Assembly (NCBI GenBank): GCA_021234155.1
Contig: JAJEKV010000030.1
Coordinates: forward strand, 9,656,390-9,720,389
Origin: Isoetes taiwanensis
Taxonomy: Eukaryota; Streptophyta; Lycopodiopsida; Isoetales; Isoetaceae
Direction: 5' to 3'
DNA: 64,000 nucleotides
In this document: positions 10,821 through 24,276 of the stretch, in pieces
Position numbering within the stretch: position 1 is the stretch's first letter
How the letters are laid out: the number at the start of each line of letters is the position of its first letter
Made by a program: the position numbers and the translations under genes
The notes under the pieces: generated by a model
The model's database searches: none
Told to the model about the DNA's origin: nothing
What the model saw: the letters and a program-made list of their open reading frames with translations, nothing else

Positions 10821-11726
10821 CAATCGTAAATCTACGGATAGGGTCTATATTGTATGTTAGTTCGAAAAACCGTATGGTATGGGTTTTTCTACTCCAAAAA
10901 GCCGTATACAGGGGTTTTTCTATGACCCCTCGAACGCAGATGCCATCTGTCCATATATAGAGGTGCACCCCCCGGGGACGCAATTTGACCAGTCAGGTCC
11001 AACTTCGATGTCCAAAAATGCCCTGAGATTTCTGAAAGCTCTAATTCGTTACTTGGAAGTCATGCTACTCTCATAAGTATAGTTGCTAACTTTGTTTTGT
11101 CTTGTTTCCTAATATTTCCCTAACCACATCTACGAGGTTTTGCTTCAAGTAGTTTTGGTAGTGTTCATGCCTTCAGCCAACATTCAAAGTCAAAGCACGG
11201 TCAATTTTGATACTGGAATGTGCCACAAAGTTGCTTTGCATTGCTTCTCAACATTCTTAAGACTTACTATCATGGACATGAGACTTAGACACATATCATT
11301 TATTACATGTCAAGTATTTTGAGTAGCCAATTTCTTCCAGCATCCAAAACAATAGCATGCATCCCTTTCGATTTTATACAAAGAGAATATAATCTAATAC
11401 ATTGGACCCCCACCTAGGCCACTTAATAGCAGTAGGGGACGTTGGTATTGTAGCAGACCTATTGATGAACAGAAGCATGGTAAACTGATTGGCTTGAAGT
11501 GCATAAAGCTTTAAGGTTTCTAAAATAGATTTTGAGAGAGCTTTTCATAGGTGTTCTCAAAACTTAAACACAAAGTGATAGCAATTGCACTAGGTAAGAG
11601 CTTAGATTTTACCATTTCTAGCAAGTAGGCCTAGGCATGACTTGGATAAGCGAAAACCATCGGGTTCAGACGAGATTTTATGGGTCCTTATGAGATGCAA
11701 ATGTTGCTCCTCTCTGGCTAAAAAAA

Positions 11727-11842
<116 letters not shown>

Positions 11843-12687
11843 AAATGAGCAGACCTAATAGGGGGTTTTAAATAACTTTGCTTTCTCTTAACATATTAAA
11901 GGATAAAAGGGCACAATGTTTTCATAGCACACAAATTCAATAAAACAAGCATGTATCTTAGAAAATAAAATACCCTTCATTCCGCTCCAATTTGTGCACA
12001 CACCCAGCATGCACAACCAAGAAGCCTTCCCAAGGGTTTAGAAGATCTTATCACCAATAAGAATACGCACGCACTCTTTGAATATTTTAATATATCTCTA
12101 ATAGAATGCAAAAAAATGGTATAAAACCCTTTGCTTAAAACAATATAAATATACATGACCTAGCCTGTGATTGTGCTACAAAATTTAAAACTAATCCATC
12201 TATCTATTTGCTTCATCTCATTATTTATCTTAGAACTGTGATACAAGAATAGTTGGTTTATCCACATTCTACTCATGAGGTTTTCATGTTGGTAGAATTT
12301 GTTCATCCTTGATGTTTAGATGCCAACGGGTTCCCTCATTGCAGATTGTGTTGAAGATATGGCTTTTTAGGCAGTGGCATCTCGTTATGTTTTTTTGACT
12401 TCTTGTAAGGAGAGAGAACATTATGCTCGACCTCATGGTAAACACCAAGTCCTACTCCTTCCTGGAGCTTACTAGTCTTACTGTTTAATACAAGAAAAGA
12501 AGACTACTTCTATCATCCCAAACTGCTCCAGAGTGGACATTACCAGATTAAAATTCAGGGGAGGGGTTCTTAAACATGGTTTTGCTTCAACAACAAGGCA
12601 TCAACATTGCTCGAGCCTCGTATATATTGGCACGATTAGACCTAAAAAAAATTCTTCTATAGTGTGTTCTTATGCTTTTAGGCATCA

Positions 12688-12869
12688 TGATTGCGACTAA
12701 GGTTTTTCCCCCGAAAACTCTTCGGGGCGGGGGTTTTTTAATCCTGATAGTAATACGCCTGCTGCTCTCTCTTTGTACTTGGGTTCCATAGGCCAGTTGG
12801 TCTCCGTGGACGATAAAATCATATTCTATTCTATTCTATTCTATTCTATTCTATTCTATTCTATTCTAT
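12688..12869 (+). mobile_element. LINE family B, 3'-end fragment hosting the outer CACTA
   Basis: A severely 5'-truncated copy. It has the GAAAACTCTTCGGGGCGGGG stem-loop, then the conserved block near 12,786-12,815 (ending CCAGTTGGTCTCCGTGGACG), then ATTCT repeats to 12,869. The tail is cut by the CACTA-type element and its last bases reappear at 29,053 onward as TATTCTA. Confidence 0.85.
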
Positions 12870-12888
12870 CACAACAAGAGAATGGACA

Positions 12889-13156
12889 TTTAGCGACGTG
12901 GGCTTGCGACGTCTGTGCGACGTGACGTCGCAAATAACGCGACCATGCGACGCCAATGCGACGCCACGTCGCCGCAGACACGCCGCATGCGATGCGGTGG
13001 TGCGACGTCGACACCATGACGCGGCGATCCGTCACGCCAGTGCACCACGCCGCATCGCTTCACTTTTGTGCGACGTGGACGCCGCTGCGGCGACGGACGC
13101 CGCTACGACGCGACGTCGCCGCCAGACGCCTCACCGGACGCCTAGTGTACTTTGTT
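12889..13156. repeat. Left subterminal GCGACG-rich block
   Basis: Dense CpG with many copies of GCGACG, GACGCCGC and GCATGCGA in both orientations. CACTA elements typically carry such short subterminal repeats as transposase-binding sites. Long open frames here (for example 12,898-13,293) are a by-product of the GC-rich repeats. Confidence 0.8.
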
Positions 13157-16100
13157 CTTTTGGAGAACAAGGGTGGTCTTCCGCCACGCAAAGTTGGTCC
13201 CCGGTGGTAATGTCGATATTCGAGTCCATTGGAAGAGCCAAATCATGGTTTTGGAGAGGGGAAATTGCTCGCCCATCGCCGTGGCCTTCGTGAAGAGAAC
13301 TTTTGTGGCAAAGATGTGAGCTCGAAGACTTCGAGCTATTTCATCGCACCAACACCGCATATCCTAGTGAAATGTTTTTTCATGTCCGCGACCGCAAGAC
13401 GTTGTAATCCGCTTGTCAAAATTCCACCTTTTTCGATGCGTAATTTTTTAGTTATGCGCTTCTTTTGCATTCATGCTTCATAAATTCGTAATTAATGCAT
13501 GGTATGGAATTAAATTCTGATTTTTGTCAGTTGGCTTCCTATGTCATCCCCAAAAGATACAGCAAATTTTTTAGAATTTCCTGATAAAGTTCTGATCAAA
13601 TAGGTAGCATTGAAATCCGTCTAGGCAAACTTGTTGTTGAGAGGCAAGACATTCATAAATTCGTAATTAATGCATAGTAAGGAATTAAATTCTGATTTTT
13701 TGTCAGCAGGCTTCTTAAGTCATCGCCAACGCATATGCCAGCCAAAATTTCCGCACAAGGTTTAGATCAAAGTGTTTGCATTAGTACGGTCCCGGGCAAA
13801 ATGTTGTTGGGCAAGTGTACCGAAATGGGCACACTTGCCCAAGTCAAACAAGGCCAGGACCTTGCAAGGTCAGCCTCATTAGAGGGGAGAGTCCAACCCC
13901 AAGAGGCGAAGCCCCAAAAGTTTCCCCGAGGCGACCTTTCCTCGGCTCCCCGGGAGGGGGTCGTGACGCTAAAGACCACACTCCCTGATCTCTGCCCCTA
14001 TCCCACCGCTTGAATCCTTCGCTCAAGGGCCCCGCCTCGATAAGGTCCAAAAAATCCAACATCCGTCCGTGAGAACTTATCAAACCGCCAAGCGTCCTGC
14101 GGCCGACCGTGTAGAAACCAAAGTGTTTTGTCGTTCGGACATTGCGGAGGTTCCGGAATGGCGATTCGACTTCGCCACATCGTCCCCGAGGCCGAAATTA
14201 CCCTAGAGACCAAGTTGCACCGCCGGGCTTTGCAAAAAGAAAGAAACACTTACGCCCCACGCTTGCAGTATTCGACGCCCATCTCCTATGCCAATTGACT
14301 ACGAGTGTGTTGGACATGAGATAGTTTGACGCTACCTCGAGAAGGGGTGGTCTTTGGCCATGAAACTTGGTCCCCAGGGCAATGTCGACGTTCCGAGTCC
14401 ATTGGCAGAGCCGAATCACGATTCCGGAGAGGGGAAGTTGCCCGTCCGTCGCCAGGGCCTTCGGGAGAGGACTTTTGGGGCAAGCCGCCCTGGATGGTTT
14501 TTTAGGGTCCGTATGTCGCGCCAACACCCCCTCACGCCAAGACACTACAAAAGGTCCTAGTCCGACCGACAGGATAGAGCCTCAAACGTAAAACCCTATG
14601 AGTTGCCGCCTTCTAGCGTGGTTTGCGCTTTGGATGCCGAGTTTTGGTCCTTTGCACTTGGGACTTGGCCGATAAGATGCAGTTGAGAACGCGAAGCAAG
14701 GGGAACTGACGGAATGGAGTTTGGATCTGTACTCCTCCCGTTGTGGCAGTTAGAAGTAAAGGGCAGCTTTTGCAGTAGCAAGACATTCATAAATTCGTAA
14801 TTAATGCATAGTACGGAATTAAATTCTGATTTTTGTCGCAGGCTTCCTAAGTCATCGCCAACATACAAAGCCAAAAAATTTCCTAACAAGGTTTAGATCA
14901 AAGTGTTTGCATTAGAACGGGCCCCAAACATTTGTTGGGCGGAAATGGGCACACTTGCCCAAGTCAAACAAGGCCATGACCTTGCAAGGCCACCTCATTA
15001 GAGGGGAGAGTCCGGACCCCGTGAGGCGAGCCCCAAAAGTTTCCCGAGGCGCCTTTCCTCGGCAGCCGCCACGGGGCCGAGACGCTAAAGACCACACTCC
15101 CCGATCTCTGCCTCTATCCGACCGCTGAATCCTTCGCTCAAGAGCCCCGCCTCTCGATAAGGTCCAAAAATCCAACATCCGTCCGCGGAGAACTTATCAA
15201 ACCGCTGCGCCCCGCGGCCGACCGTAGAAACCAAAGTGTTTTGTCGTCGGACATTGCGGAGGCTCCTAATGGCGATTCGACCGCCACATCGTCCGGAGGC
15301 CGAAATTACCCTCGAGACCAAGTTGCACCTGGCCGGGCTTTTGCAAAAAAAGAAACACTTACGCCCTACGCTGCGGATTCGACGCCCACCTCCTAGGCCA
15401 ATTGACTACGAAAGTGTGTTGGACATGAGATAGTTTGACGCCACCTCGAGAAGGGGTGGTCTTTTGGCCATGAAACTTGGTCCCCGTGGCAATGTCGACG
15501 TTCGAGTCCATTGGCGAGCGAATCACGATTCCTGAGAGAGGAAGTTGCCCGTCCGTCGCCAGACTTCGGGAGAGGACTTTGGGGCAAGCCGCCTCGGATG
15601 GTTTTTTAGGGTCCGGTGCTCAGCGCCAACACACGGCTACAAGCAAGGTCCTAGTCGAATCGACAAGGATAGAGCCTCCAAACGTAAACCCTATGAGTTG
15701 CCGTGTTCTAGCGGGGTTTGGCGCTTTGGGTGCCGAAGTTTTGGTCCTTTGCACTTGGGACTTGGCTGATAAGATGCAGCTTGAGAACGCCAAGCAAGGG
15801 GAACCGGACGGAATGGAGTTTGGATCTGTACTCCTCGCTGTGGTAGTTAGAAGTAAAGGGCGCCTTTTGCAAGAGGCAAGACATTCATAAATTCGTAATT
15901 AATGCATAGTACGGAATTAAATTCTGATTTTTTGTCAGCAGGCTTCCTAAGTCATCGCCAACATACAAAAGCCCAAAATTTCCGGACAAGGTTTAGATCA
16001 AAGTGTTTGCATTAGAACGGGCCCGGCAGCCAAGTTGTTGGGCGAGCCGAAATGGCACACTTGCCCAAGTCAAACAAGGCCGTGACCTTGCAAGGCCACC

Positions 16101-17153
16101 TCATTAGAGGGGAGAGTCCTGACCCCGTGAGGCGAGCCCCAAAAGTTTCCCCGAGGCGCCTTTCCTCGGTAGCCACCACGGGGCCGTGACGCTAAAGACC
16201 ACACTCCCTGATCTCTGTTCCCCTATCCGGACCGCTGAATCCTTCGCTCAAGAGCCCTGCCTCGATAAGGTCCAAAAATCCAACATCCGTCCGCGAGCAC
16301 TTATCAAACCGCTGCCCCGCCCCGCGGTCGACCGTAGAAACCAAAGTGTTTTGTCGTCGGACATTATGAGGCTTCCGAATGGCGATTCGACTTCGCCACA
16401 TCACCCGAGGCCGAATTACCCTAGAGACCAAGTTGCACGGTCAGTTTTGCAAAAGAAAGAAACACTTACGCCCTACGTTGCAGTATTCGACAGCCACCTC
16501 CTAGGCCAATTGACTACGAGTGTGTTGGACATGAGATAGTTTGACGCTACCTCGAGAAGGGGTGGTCTTTTGGCCATGAAACTTGGTCCCCAGGGCAATG
16601 TCGACGCTCCGAGTCCATTGGCAGAGCCGAATCACGATTCCGGAGAGGGGAAGTTGCCCGTCCCGTCGCCGTGGCCTTCGAGAGAGGACTTTTGGGGCAA
16701 GCCGCCTCTGTGTGGTTTTTAGGGTCCGGTGGCTCAAGGCCAACACCCCCCTCTACTTCAAGACACTGGCGCAAGGTCCTAGTCGACCGACAAGGATAGA
16801 GCCTCCAAACGTAAACCCTATGAGTTGCCGTGTTCTAGCGGTGGTTTGCGCTTTGGGTGCCGAAGTTTTGGTCCTTTGCACTTGGGACTTGGCCGATAAG
16901 ATGCAAAAGTTGAGAACGCTAAGCAAGGGGAACCGACGGAATGGAGTTTGATCTGCAGACTCCCGCCGTGGCGCTTAGAAGTAAAGGGCGCCTTTTTGCA
17001 AAGAGGCAAGACATTCATAAATTCGTAATTAATGCATAGTACGGAATTAAATTCTGATTTTCTGTCAGCAGGCTTCCTAAGTCATCGCCAACATACATGC
17101 CAGTTTTCAAAATTTTCGGACAAGGTTTAGATCAAAGTGTTTGCATTAGAACG
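13157..17153. repeat. ~1.1-kb tandem repeat array, left part
   Basis: A recurring anchor, TTCATAAATTCGTAATTAAT, marks the unit at 13,477 (partial copy), 13,652, 14,786, 15,884 and 17,014. Spacings of the last four are 1,134, 1,098 and 1,130 bp. A more diverged partial unit occupies 13,157-13,477. Other constant blocks are AGGGGAGAGTCC and CTAAAGACCACACTCCC. Copies differ by many short indels, so the apparent reading frames are not conserved and I do not call genes. The array is cut at 17,153 by a transposon and continues at 24,277. Confidence 0.9.
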
Positions 17154-17669
17154 CACAAGGCACCCAAAAGTTTAACCACTAAAATAAACCACTGACAAAC
17201 CACTATAGATGTGATTTTTTATAATAAAAATTTCGTTCTTAATAAAAACCACATAACATAGTGGTTTTTATAACTAGTACGTGGTTATTCATGTTGATTT
17301 TTTGTTATAGCGTGGCTTTTCAAAACCAAACCTAGTTTATTTTATGGTTTCTAAGATCAACGGTGGTCATTCATGTTGGTTTTCTAATGTTCCATGATTA
17401 TTAATTCGATATTGGTTTGTAGCATGGTTTTTCAACACCACTTTAAATATGGTAATGGTTGTTTATGTTGGTTTTCTATTAACACAAAGTTAAAGTACTT
17501 TATGGTGTGGTTTTTTAACCAATTTAAATGCCATGGCGGTTATTCATGCTAGTTTTCTATTATCACAGTTTATATTATAAAATGGTTGTGGTTTATAGCA
17601 TAGTTTCAATCATGGTGATCGTTCACAAAAATCATCTAAAAAGATGTGGCTATCCGTAGTGCAAAACCA

Positions 17670-17716
17670 GCATAGAATTGAATTGAATGTTTTTTATCGT
17701 CCATGGAGTCCAATCG
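17670..17716 (-). mobile_element. LINE family B, minimal 3'-end fragment
   Basis: On the minus strand this reads CCGATTGGACTCCATGGACG then ATAAAA and a short (ATTCA)n tail. It matches only the last ~30 bp of the family 3' UTR. It is either an extreme 5' truncation or a degenerate remnant inside the inner CACTA. Confidence 0.6.
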
Positions 17717-18825
17717 GATAGTGGTGCGGTTTTGCATTCACATTTCTATATTAACTAAGGTTTATATCATGGTTTCCATTTTTCAATACCAATTTAGTAT
17801 CCCATGGCCAAGCATGTATTGGGAAATAAAATATCATGCTATAATGACCTTCGAAAGATGGGAATTATTCTTGAGATGACTTACTCATTAATTAAATTGA
17901 TTTCTATCATCTATAGCATCCAAATTATCTATGAGGCTTCATACAAGGAAATCATACAAGGACAATCATAAGCATGCAAGCCAATAATATAGTTTCCTAA
18001 AATTTATTCAATTAAAATCGAAGGACATGTTTTATTATATTTCTTTCTTGATGAAAGTAAAAAATATATATATTACCATAGAAGCCTCTTTCAGTGGAAG
18101 AAAATATTTAGCTACTTCTATGATCATCTTCTACCCAAGGAACGATCTACTTATTTAAAACATTTTAGGGGGTGCTTGCCTAACATTGTTAATACTAATT
18201 CGGCGTTCGCTTAAGCTTTTTCAGGCTTGGTTTCCTCCATTTTTGTTTTCGAGCAATCTGTTTTGATTCACTTGGTGCATTCTAGGTTTCTTCTTTCTTT
18301 CATTTTGCTCATTCTCTCTGGTTTTCAGATCTGCATTTTATAGATTCTTTCTTTCGCTATTTTGCCAACTAACCAATTAGCTAGCAAACTGGAGCTCACT
18401 TAACAACAAATGCAAAAATGACACTATTTCTCAGCACCCGTCTAAAATGTGGTTCTTGCCAAAGATGCAAAAATAATATAATTTCGTAGCGGAACCTTGT
18501 TTACTATCTTTCTTTTATTCATACATTATTGAACCTAAAGGTGACAATGCCGTTGTGGTTCCTACACTCCCGGAGGATGCACATAGTAATAAGAGGGTGG
18601 ACATCCGCATTTGAAGGGTGGCCAAAACATCCCTAGTATAATCGATCTTTAGAAACTAATTTAACCCCTAAGGTATATATTTTACCCCGATAGTGCAAAA
18701 AAACCTCTAATGCTAAGTAAACTAATACGAAATGGTAAAAAAGGACCCCTTTCTTGCACGCAGATGTCCCATACTACAAATAATACTGAATCCCTGGGGC
18801 TACACTAAAATGATTTATGCCATAG

Positions 18826-18843
18826 AATAGAATAGAATAGAAC
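18826..18843 (-). repeat. Short (TTCTA)n tract
   Basis: Three to four TAGAA units on the plus strand, like the tail of LINE family B. No LINE 3' UTR is attached, so its origin is unclear. Confidence 0.5.
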
Positions 18844-20271
18844 AAGCTCAATGAACCTATTCAAACCGCAACACGCCTCATACCAGAGATAGGACTAACA
18901 TTGGAACACCACTCCCTCCTCCGCATAAAAAATGACCGTAACTAAATAGTTGATGCCTCCCAAGTACTTAATGGGTATAAGTGCAAACTACGCAATCACC
19001 CACAAAATCCATTATTGTTGCTATAGGAGCCCCACTTACTGTACTAGTATTACTACCAAAAAATTTATTCTCGAAGTTTTTCATCATTATTGTCAAATAA
19101 TTGACCACATACATGGGGTTACTGCATCACCACCAAGTGTGCAATTAAGACTAGGGTTTGAACCCCGGGCCATGTAACCTTGGGGAATGCAACCAAGGTT
19201 GGTTACCATGATATAATAAAAATACCATAAAACATAGCTAAGAATCACATATATCGAGAGACGTACGCCAAACTTACACCTCCACCATGGAAAAATTACA
19301 AATGGGTATTAAATATACTTAAATCGCTTTCCCATGCATGCATATTAGTCCATCCGATACATTGGGGACTCATACCTGCCACCATATATTGTAAACAATC
19401 ATAGCATCTGAACAATCATGCGGGCTTGGTTCCTAGATAATAATGATAATGATAAAAAAACAATAAAACTACAACCTAAAAAACCTTTTGATTTGAAAAC
19501 ACGTGGTATTTAGATCTACTGCATTATTGCCCCGTGTTCTCTGCCTAAAGGATAGCTGGGTGCTACGATCGATGATTATGGGATTATGACTTTTAAATTC
19601 CTCCCTTAATCAATAATCAAATTTTTCCACTTTAGATTCAAACTCAAAAGTTCCACAAGTCTTAATGCTTCAAAGGACCAATCAAATTCAACAAGAATAT
19701 GGTTCAAGTTGTATGGTTCAACAACAATATGGTTATTGTATGACGAATCATCATCTGTGTTAATCTACCCATGGTGGGGCCATTGATGTCTGATCCAATC
19801 GCTTTTGCCATGCCTACAAACATCATGTCTATACCATGTATGCTTTTCTAGCATTGCTTAAATTCTTATTCACCAAATATGAATCACGATATGTTCAACT
19901 AAGATTGATCTCCTAAATTGACCCATCCATCTCCACCGCTTCCATCAATATGCACTTTTGATCTTATCTCTACAAGAGCCGCAATGATCCATGCAACTTT
20001 TTTCCCACCAGGCAACAACAGGAGAAGTTGCTACACATAGTGGTGGTTGATTACTATCGAAAAACAAGACAAAAAGAAAAATAAAAAAGGAAAAGAAAAT
20101 CTTAGTATCAATTTATCAATTTTGATATATAAAGGTGCACCTTCCCAAAACAAGAAAAGAAAAACACGAAGGGATCGCAAAAAATACTTCCCGCAGGGTT
20201 TATACCTCCACCTAGGGGGCAAAATATAACTTGGAAAGGGAATTCTTGGGGGTGATAAGCATGAGAATTCC

Positions 20272-20272
<1 letters not shown>

Positions 20273-20352
<80 letters not shown>
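20273..20352. repeat. (TATC)n microsatellite
   Basis: Twenty units, uninterrupted, inside the inner CACTA. Confidence 0.95.
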
Positions 20353-20354
<2 letters not shown>

Positions 20355-20379
20355 AAGAGAAATATGTCAACGTGACTCA

Positions 20380-22930
20380 TATCTCCACTTTACGAAAAAA
20401 CATGGGGCTTGAAATTTCGCCCCCAAATGACCTGTTTTTTCAGATCAAAACTGGAATCGATCGCCAGTCGATTCACCCCTCGCTGCGATGCTCCTTTGCA
20501 ATGAGCTGACCTTCCCCTCAATATCCGCCGCTAAAGAAAACTTGCCGAAATCACGAAAATATCGGGGCAAAATTCAAGCCCCGCTTTTTATTAGATTTTA
20601 TCAGGCAAAATTCAAGCCCCATGTTTTTTTCGGCGTGGAATTTTCACCCACCAAAATTTCATGCAAGGAAAGTTCCCGGGCGCCGCCAAAGCGAAGCGGG
20701 TGGGTCGAGAGCAAATGGAGCCGCAAGCGGCGCCGCCCGCGTAATTTCACCGCGAAATTTTGAGGCGGTGAAAATTACCTCCTCCAAAAACATAGGCCGA
20801 GATATAATGTTCTATTATTTTGTTTGGTATTTGGGGAGGCTATCTCTGGCATGGTTGGGCCTAGATTTGGCGGTTGTATTGTATTCCAAATCGTATTTTG
20901 AGGGTATTTTTGCAACGGTTTGAGCTGCTTATTTGGCTTCTGGCTTTGGAGATCGGGTGGAGAGGTCAGGGAGGCATGTCGTGGGAGAGGTCCAGGCTTG
21001 AGGCGCAGAGGAGGATGAGAAGGGGCGGGATGAGAAAGGGCTCAGAGGAGGAGAAAAGGGCTTGAGGCTTGCTGGTTTAGGCCGATTCTCTTGAGGTCGA
21101 TTCTGCAGATTTGTGTTTTGTTAGGAGAATCCGGTTTTGAAGAGGCGGCATAGAGAATCCGGGCAGTGCTTGGGCATAGAGAATGAGGATCCGCTTGGGC
21201 AAGGTATAGAGAATCCGGGTCTGCCGGAATTTGCCGGAGTAGCCGGATTGGGGCAGAGACTGGATGCCTTCACGTTCTTTTTTTTTTCCTTCTTCTTCTA
21301 ACCATGTGCAGCCGGATATGGATTTGCTGTGGGCGTGGAGCCAGAGCATGGCAAAGGCCTGCAATTTCTTCTCTGAATCCCATGGCCTTGGCTCCGGATG
21401 CGTTGCCATCCGCAATCGATGCCAGCAGAGGCATGGCTTGACCTTGTTTTTTTTTTTTTTTTTTAAATCTTTTAACCATGTGCGCCGCTTTGCACCATTG
21501 GAAGTGGCGTGCATTTTATCGCCAAAAATTTAATGGCCCTTGATTTGGCACAGGGCACAAAATATTCCAAACATCAGTGGTCAAAAATCAAACATGAGGA
21601 GAACCCGATAAGGAATGGAACCAATAGAGAAATCCCTAAGGTAAAATACATAGGCCGAGATAATAAGATAAGATAAAAGAGAATTTTTACGTATTGGAGA
21701 GAGGAATCATTATAGAGAGCGGCAGTTAATGAGATTTGTGTGTAGAAGAAATAAACCGAGGGCACTGGCGCTGGCGGTGGCGGTGGCGGTGGCGGTGGCG
21801 GCCCTCCAAGCTCTTGCAACTCGTGCACTCGAAAAATCCAGACATATTTTCGATCTTCCATCCGAAACTCATTTGTCCCACAAATATTCAAAGACCAAAT
21901 TGAGCTTCCCTACCTTTTCCCATCGATCCGCCTCGCCGTGATGGTTGCCATGTCCGCCACTTATAAGTCGAGAAAGCCGGCCTTGATGTGCCTTATTCTT
22001 GCCGAAAGGTGTGCTTGTCAGACTTGTGCAGTAAAATATTGAGGGTAAAGTAAATATCACTGGTGGTTCTTATTTGGATGATGACCAAAAAGCACAAGGT
22101 TTTGTGCTGACTTGTGTTGCTTATCCTCAGAGGGATCTTGTTATTGAGACCCACAAAGAAGGGGATATCCAGAGTTAGCAGATGGGCAGAAATTAGTTTG
22201 AATATGAGCTTCCGGATTTGCTGCTTAAGGTATTGAATTCGGGACATTTTTTGTTCCAAAGATGCAAGTCTTTTGCCGTGAACAAATAGGCATATCATGC
22301 ATAGGGATATGGCCTCAGCTCAAGCTCAAATTCAGCAGGATATTACTGTGACCCTGGCTAGTATACAAGAAGCTTTAGAAGACCAAAACATAAGAGGGTG
22401 CAGATTTGCATGGCGGTCGACTAGTCTGCATAAAGTTTTTTTTTCTTCTTCTTAGAAAGTATGGAGCATCCCGCTTGCCGGAATGCATGTTGGCGCCTTG
22501 CTAGCTCTGTAGCTTGGTTTCTCAGCTGATTTTGGCATCGATGGAGCGCTGATGGAGCGCTGCTTGGCGATGGCGCATAAGCATGGTGATGGCATATCCA
22601 AAGGCGCTGGCCTTTAACTGGCAACCCATTTGAGAGCTGGAGTTGGGACCGGCAACCTCTATTACGAAGGTAACTTAGCCTTTGCTACTCTATTCCTCTC
22701 TTCATTCTAAGTTAGCTCTAAAGAATCTGTTAGACAGGAGGCCCTCTGCAATTTTTGGCATCTACAGTGCTGGAGACGAAATCAATGGAGCCAAAATCAA
22801 TGGAGCAGATCCAGCAATGTTTTTTTTGCAAATGGCTATAAGGACGATAAGTCTCACCTCTACTGTAGCTACTGTTTTTAAGCAGCAGATTCCCTTTGCA
22901 GGAGATCTTGGTCCAGACTACGAATGATGC
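20380..22930. other. Interior of inner CACTA, possible captured sequence
   Basis: GC content rises compared with the AT-rich ends. There are short direct duplications (GGCAAAATTCAAGCCCC twice near 20,565-20,620; ACATAGGCCGAGAT at 20,791 and 21,648), a (GGTGGC)n run at about 21,773-21,800 and T-runs at 21,279 and 21,447. Several open frames of 60-145 codons exist on both strands, none with a domain I recognise. It could be a captured host fragment, but nothing proves it. Confidence 0.35.
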
Positions 22931-23544
22931 TACGAATGATCCAAAAACTCAGCCATAGAAAACAATCAGGTATTATTAGAGGTTTTCTCTGTATTTTAAA
23001 GATGTGAAAACTAAAGGAGATCCAATATAGCTTGAGAAGTATACCTCCAACTACGTTGAGAAAAATAGTTTTGCAATCTTCCTGCTACAAGGTGTGTGAG
23101 TTTATATGCTTTTATATGTCAGATCTTGGTACAATTTACAGGAGCCTTTATAGACCTTAAAGTAGGAAGTTATCTTTTCATATTTCATTCCATCACCGGA
23201 CGGAAGTAGAGGTGATTGGTTTAAGCTGCATTATGTTTCTGTTATTTATGTATTTAAATATAAGTGCAAAGTCAATACTTTCTTTATGTAAGACATTTCT
23301 ATCTGAAGTTGTTTTGATATTTATGTACTTACAAGTGCAAGGTTGGTCTTTCTATAAGATGTTTTTATCTGAATTTGTTTTGTAAGTATTTCTGAAAATA
23401 GATTTATCATTGTTTATGAGTTCTGGAAATGGTTGGGGTTCAAATCCCTTGTTCCCTCGAAAAGCATACATATTGACATGGACGTGATAAGTACAACAAT
23501 ATGTAAAAGAAACCATCCACATTCTTTAATAGTTTGTTAAATAC

Positions 23545-23826
23545 TCTTGAAATGCTTTAAACAACAAAACATTACTCCTTAATAGATTTTAGTTAAATAA
23601 AGTTGAAATGGTTTAAACAACAAAGTGTTACTGGTTGTTGAAATGGTTTAAACAACAAAGTGTTACTGGTTGTTGAAATGGTTTAAACAACAAAGTGTTA
23701 CTGGTTATCATCATTGGTTAATAGATTTTAGTTAAATAAAGTTGAAATGGTTTAAACAACAAAGAGTTACTGGTTGTTGAAATGGTTTAAACAACAAAGT
23801 GTTACTGGTTATCATCATTGGTTTAT
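23545..23826. repeat. 37-bp tandem repeat with higher-order structure
   Basis: The unit GTTGAAATGGTTTAAACAAC plus AAAGTGTTACTGGTT occurs about six times, including a diverged first copy. Units are grouped between a second motif, TAATAGATTTTAGTTAAATA, giving a two-level repeat. Confidence 0.9.
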
Positions 23827-24276
23827 AAATGATAACCATGAAGATAAGGCATAATCAAACCATGCACATTTGGAATAAACTATTACTAATAGTAATAGTA
23901 ATTTGAATCTAACACATTGCGAACCATATGCATTTACCATGACAATTAGCCATGCTAGTTCACCACAATAATCAACCACATTATAGAATCACATGAATAG
24001 AGCAGCATATTAAACCACATCCACCCTTAAAACACTATAATATACCACATAAATTTACCAACATGCTATACCACTTTGACAAACTCTACAAAGAAGCCAT
24101 TAGCAATTACCATACCATAACACCACCCTAACAAACCTTACAAAAGAACCCATTAGTTTAGCCTCATATGGTTTTTAATGATATCAACCCACAAACATGT
24201 ATTGGTTTTGTAAAATGGTTTTCTAGTCACAACCATGGGAAAAACCATGTAGTGTTTTAATTTTGGGTGCCTTGTG

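Larger units (their letters stand above)
17154..24276. mobile_element. CACTA-type DNA transposon, 7.1 kb, inner element
   Basis: The termini are perfect inverted copies of CACAAGGCACCCAAAA (17,154-17,169 and 24,261-24,276). The 3-bp target duplication is ACG (17,151-17,153 and 24,277-24,279). Subterminal regions (about 17,160-17,650 and 23,850-24,250) repeat AACCAC and GTGGTT motifs many times. It interrupts one unit of the 1.1-kb array: removing it restores a unit of about 1,116 bp. No transposase was recognised, so it is non-autonomous. Its middle carries GC-rich sequence of unknown origin, a microsatellite and a 37-bp tandem repeat. Confidence 0.92.

Noticed and set aside
13229-17018. Many open frames of 60-137 codons on both strands in the tandem array, for example 15,477-15,890
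   Set aside because: The same frames recur in shifted phase in each unit because units differ by indels; no domain is present and no frame is conserved between units.
21729-21941. Alanine/valine-rich frame over a (GGTGGC)n run, and the proline-rich frame opposite it
   Set aside because: It is generated by a hexanucleotide microsatellite inside the inner CACTA.
23545-23826. CRISPR-like direct repeats
   Set aside because: Units are contiguous with no unique spacers, and the window is eukaryotic.
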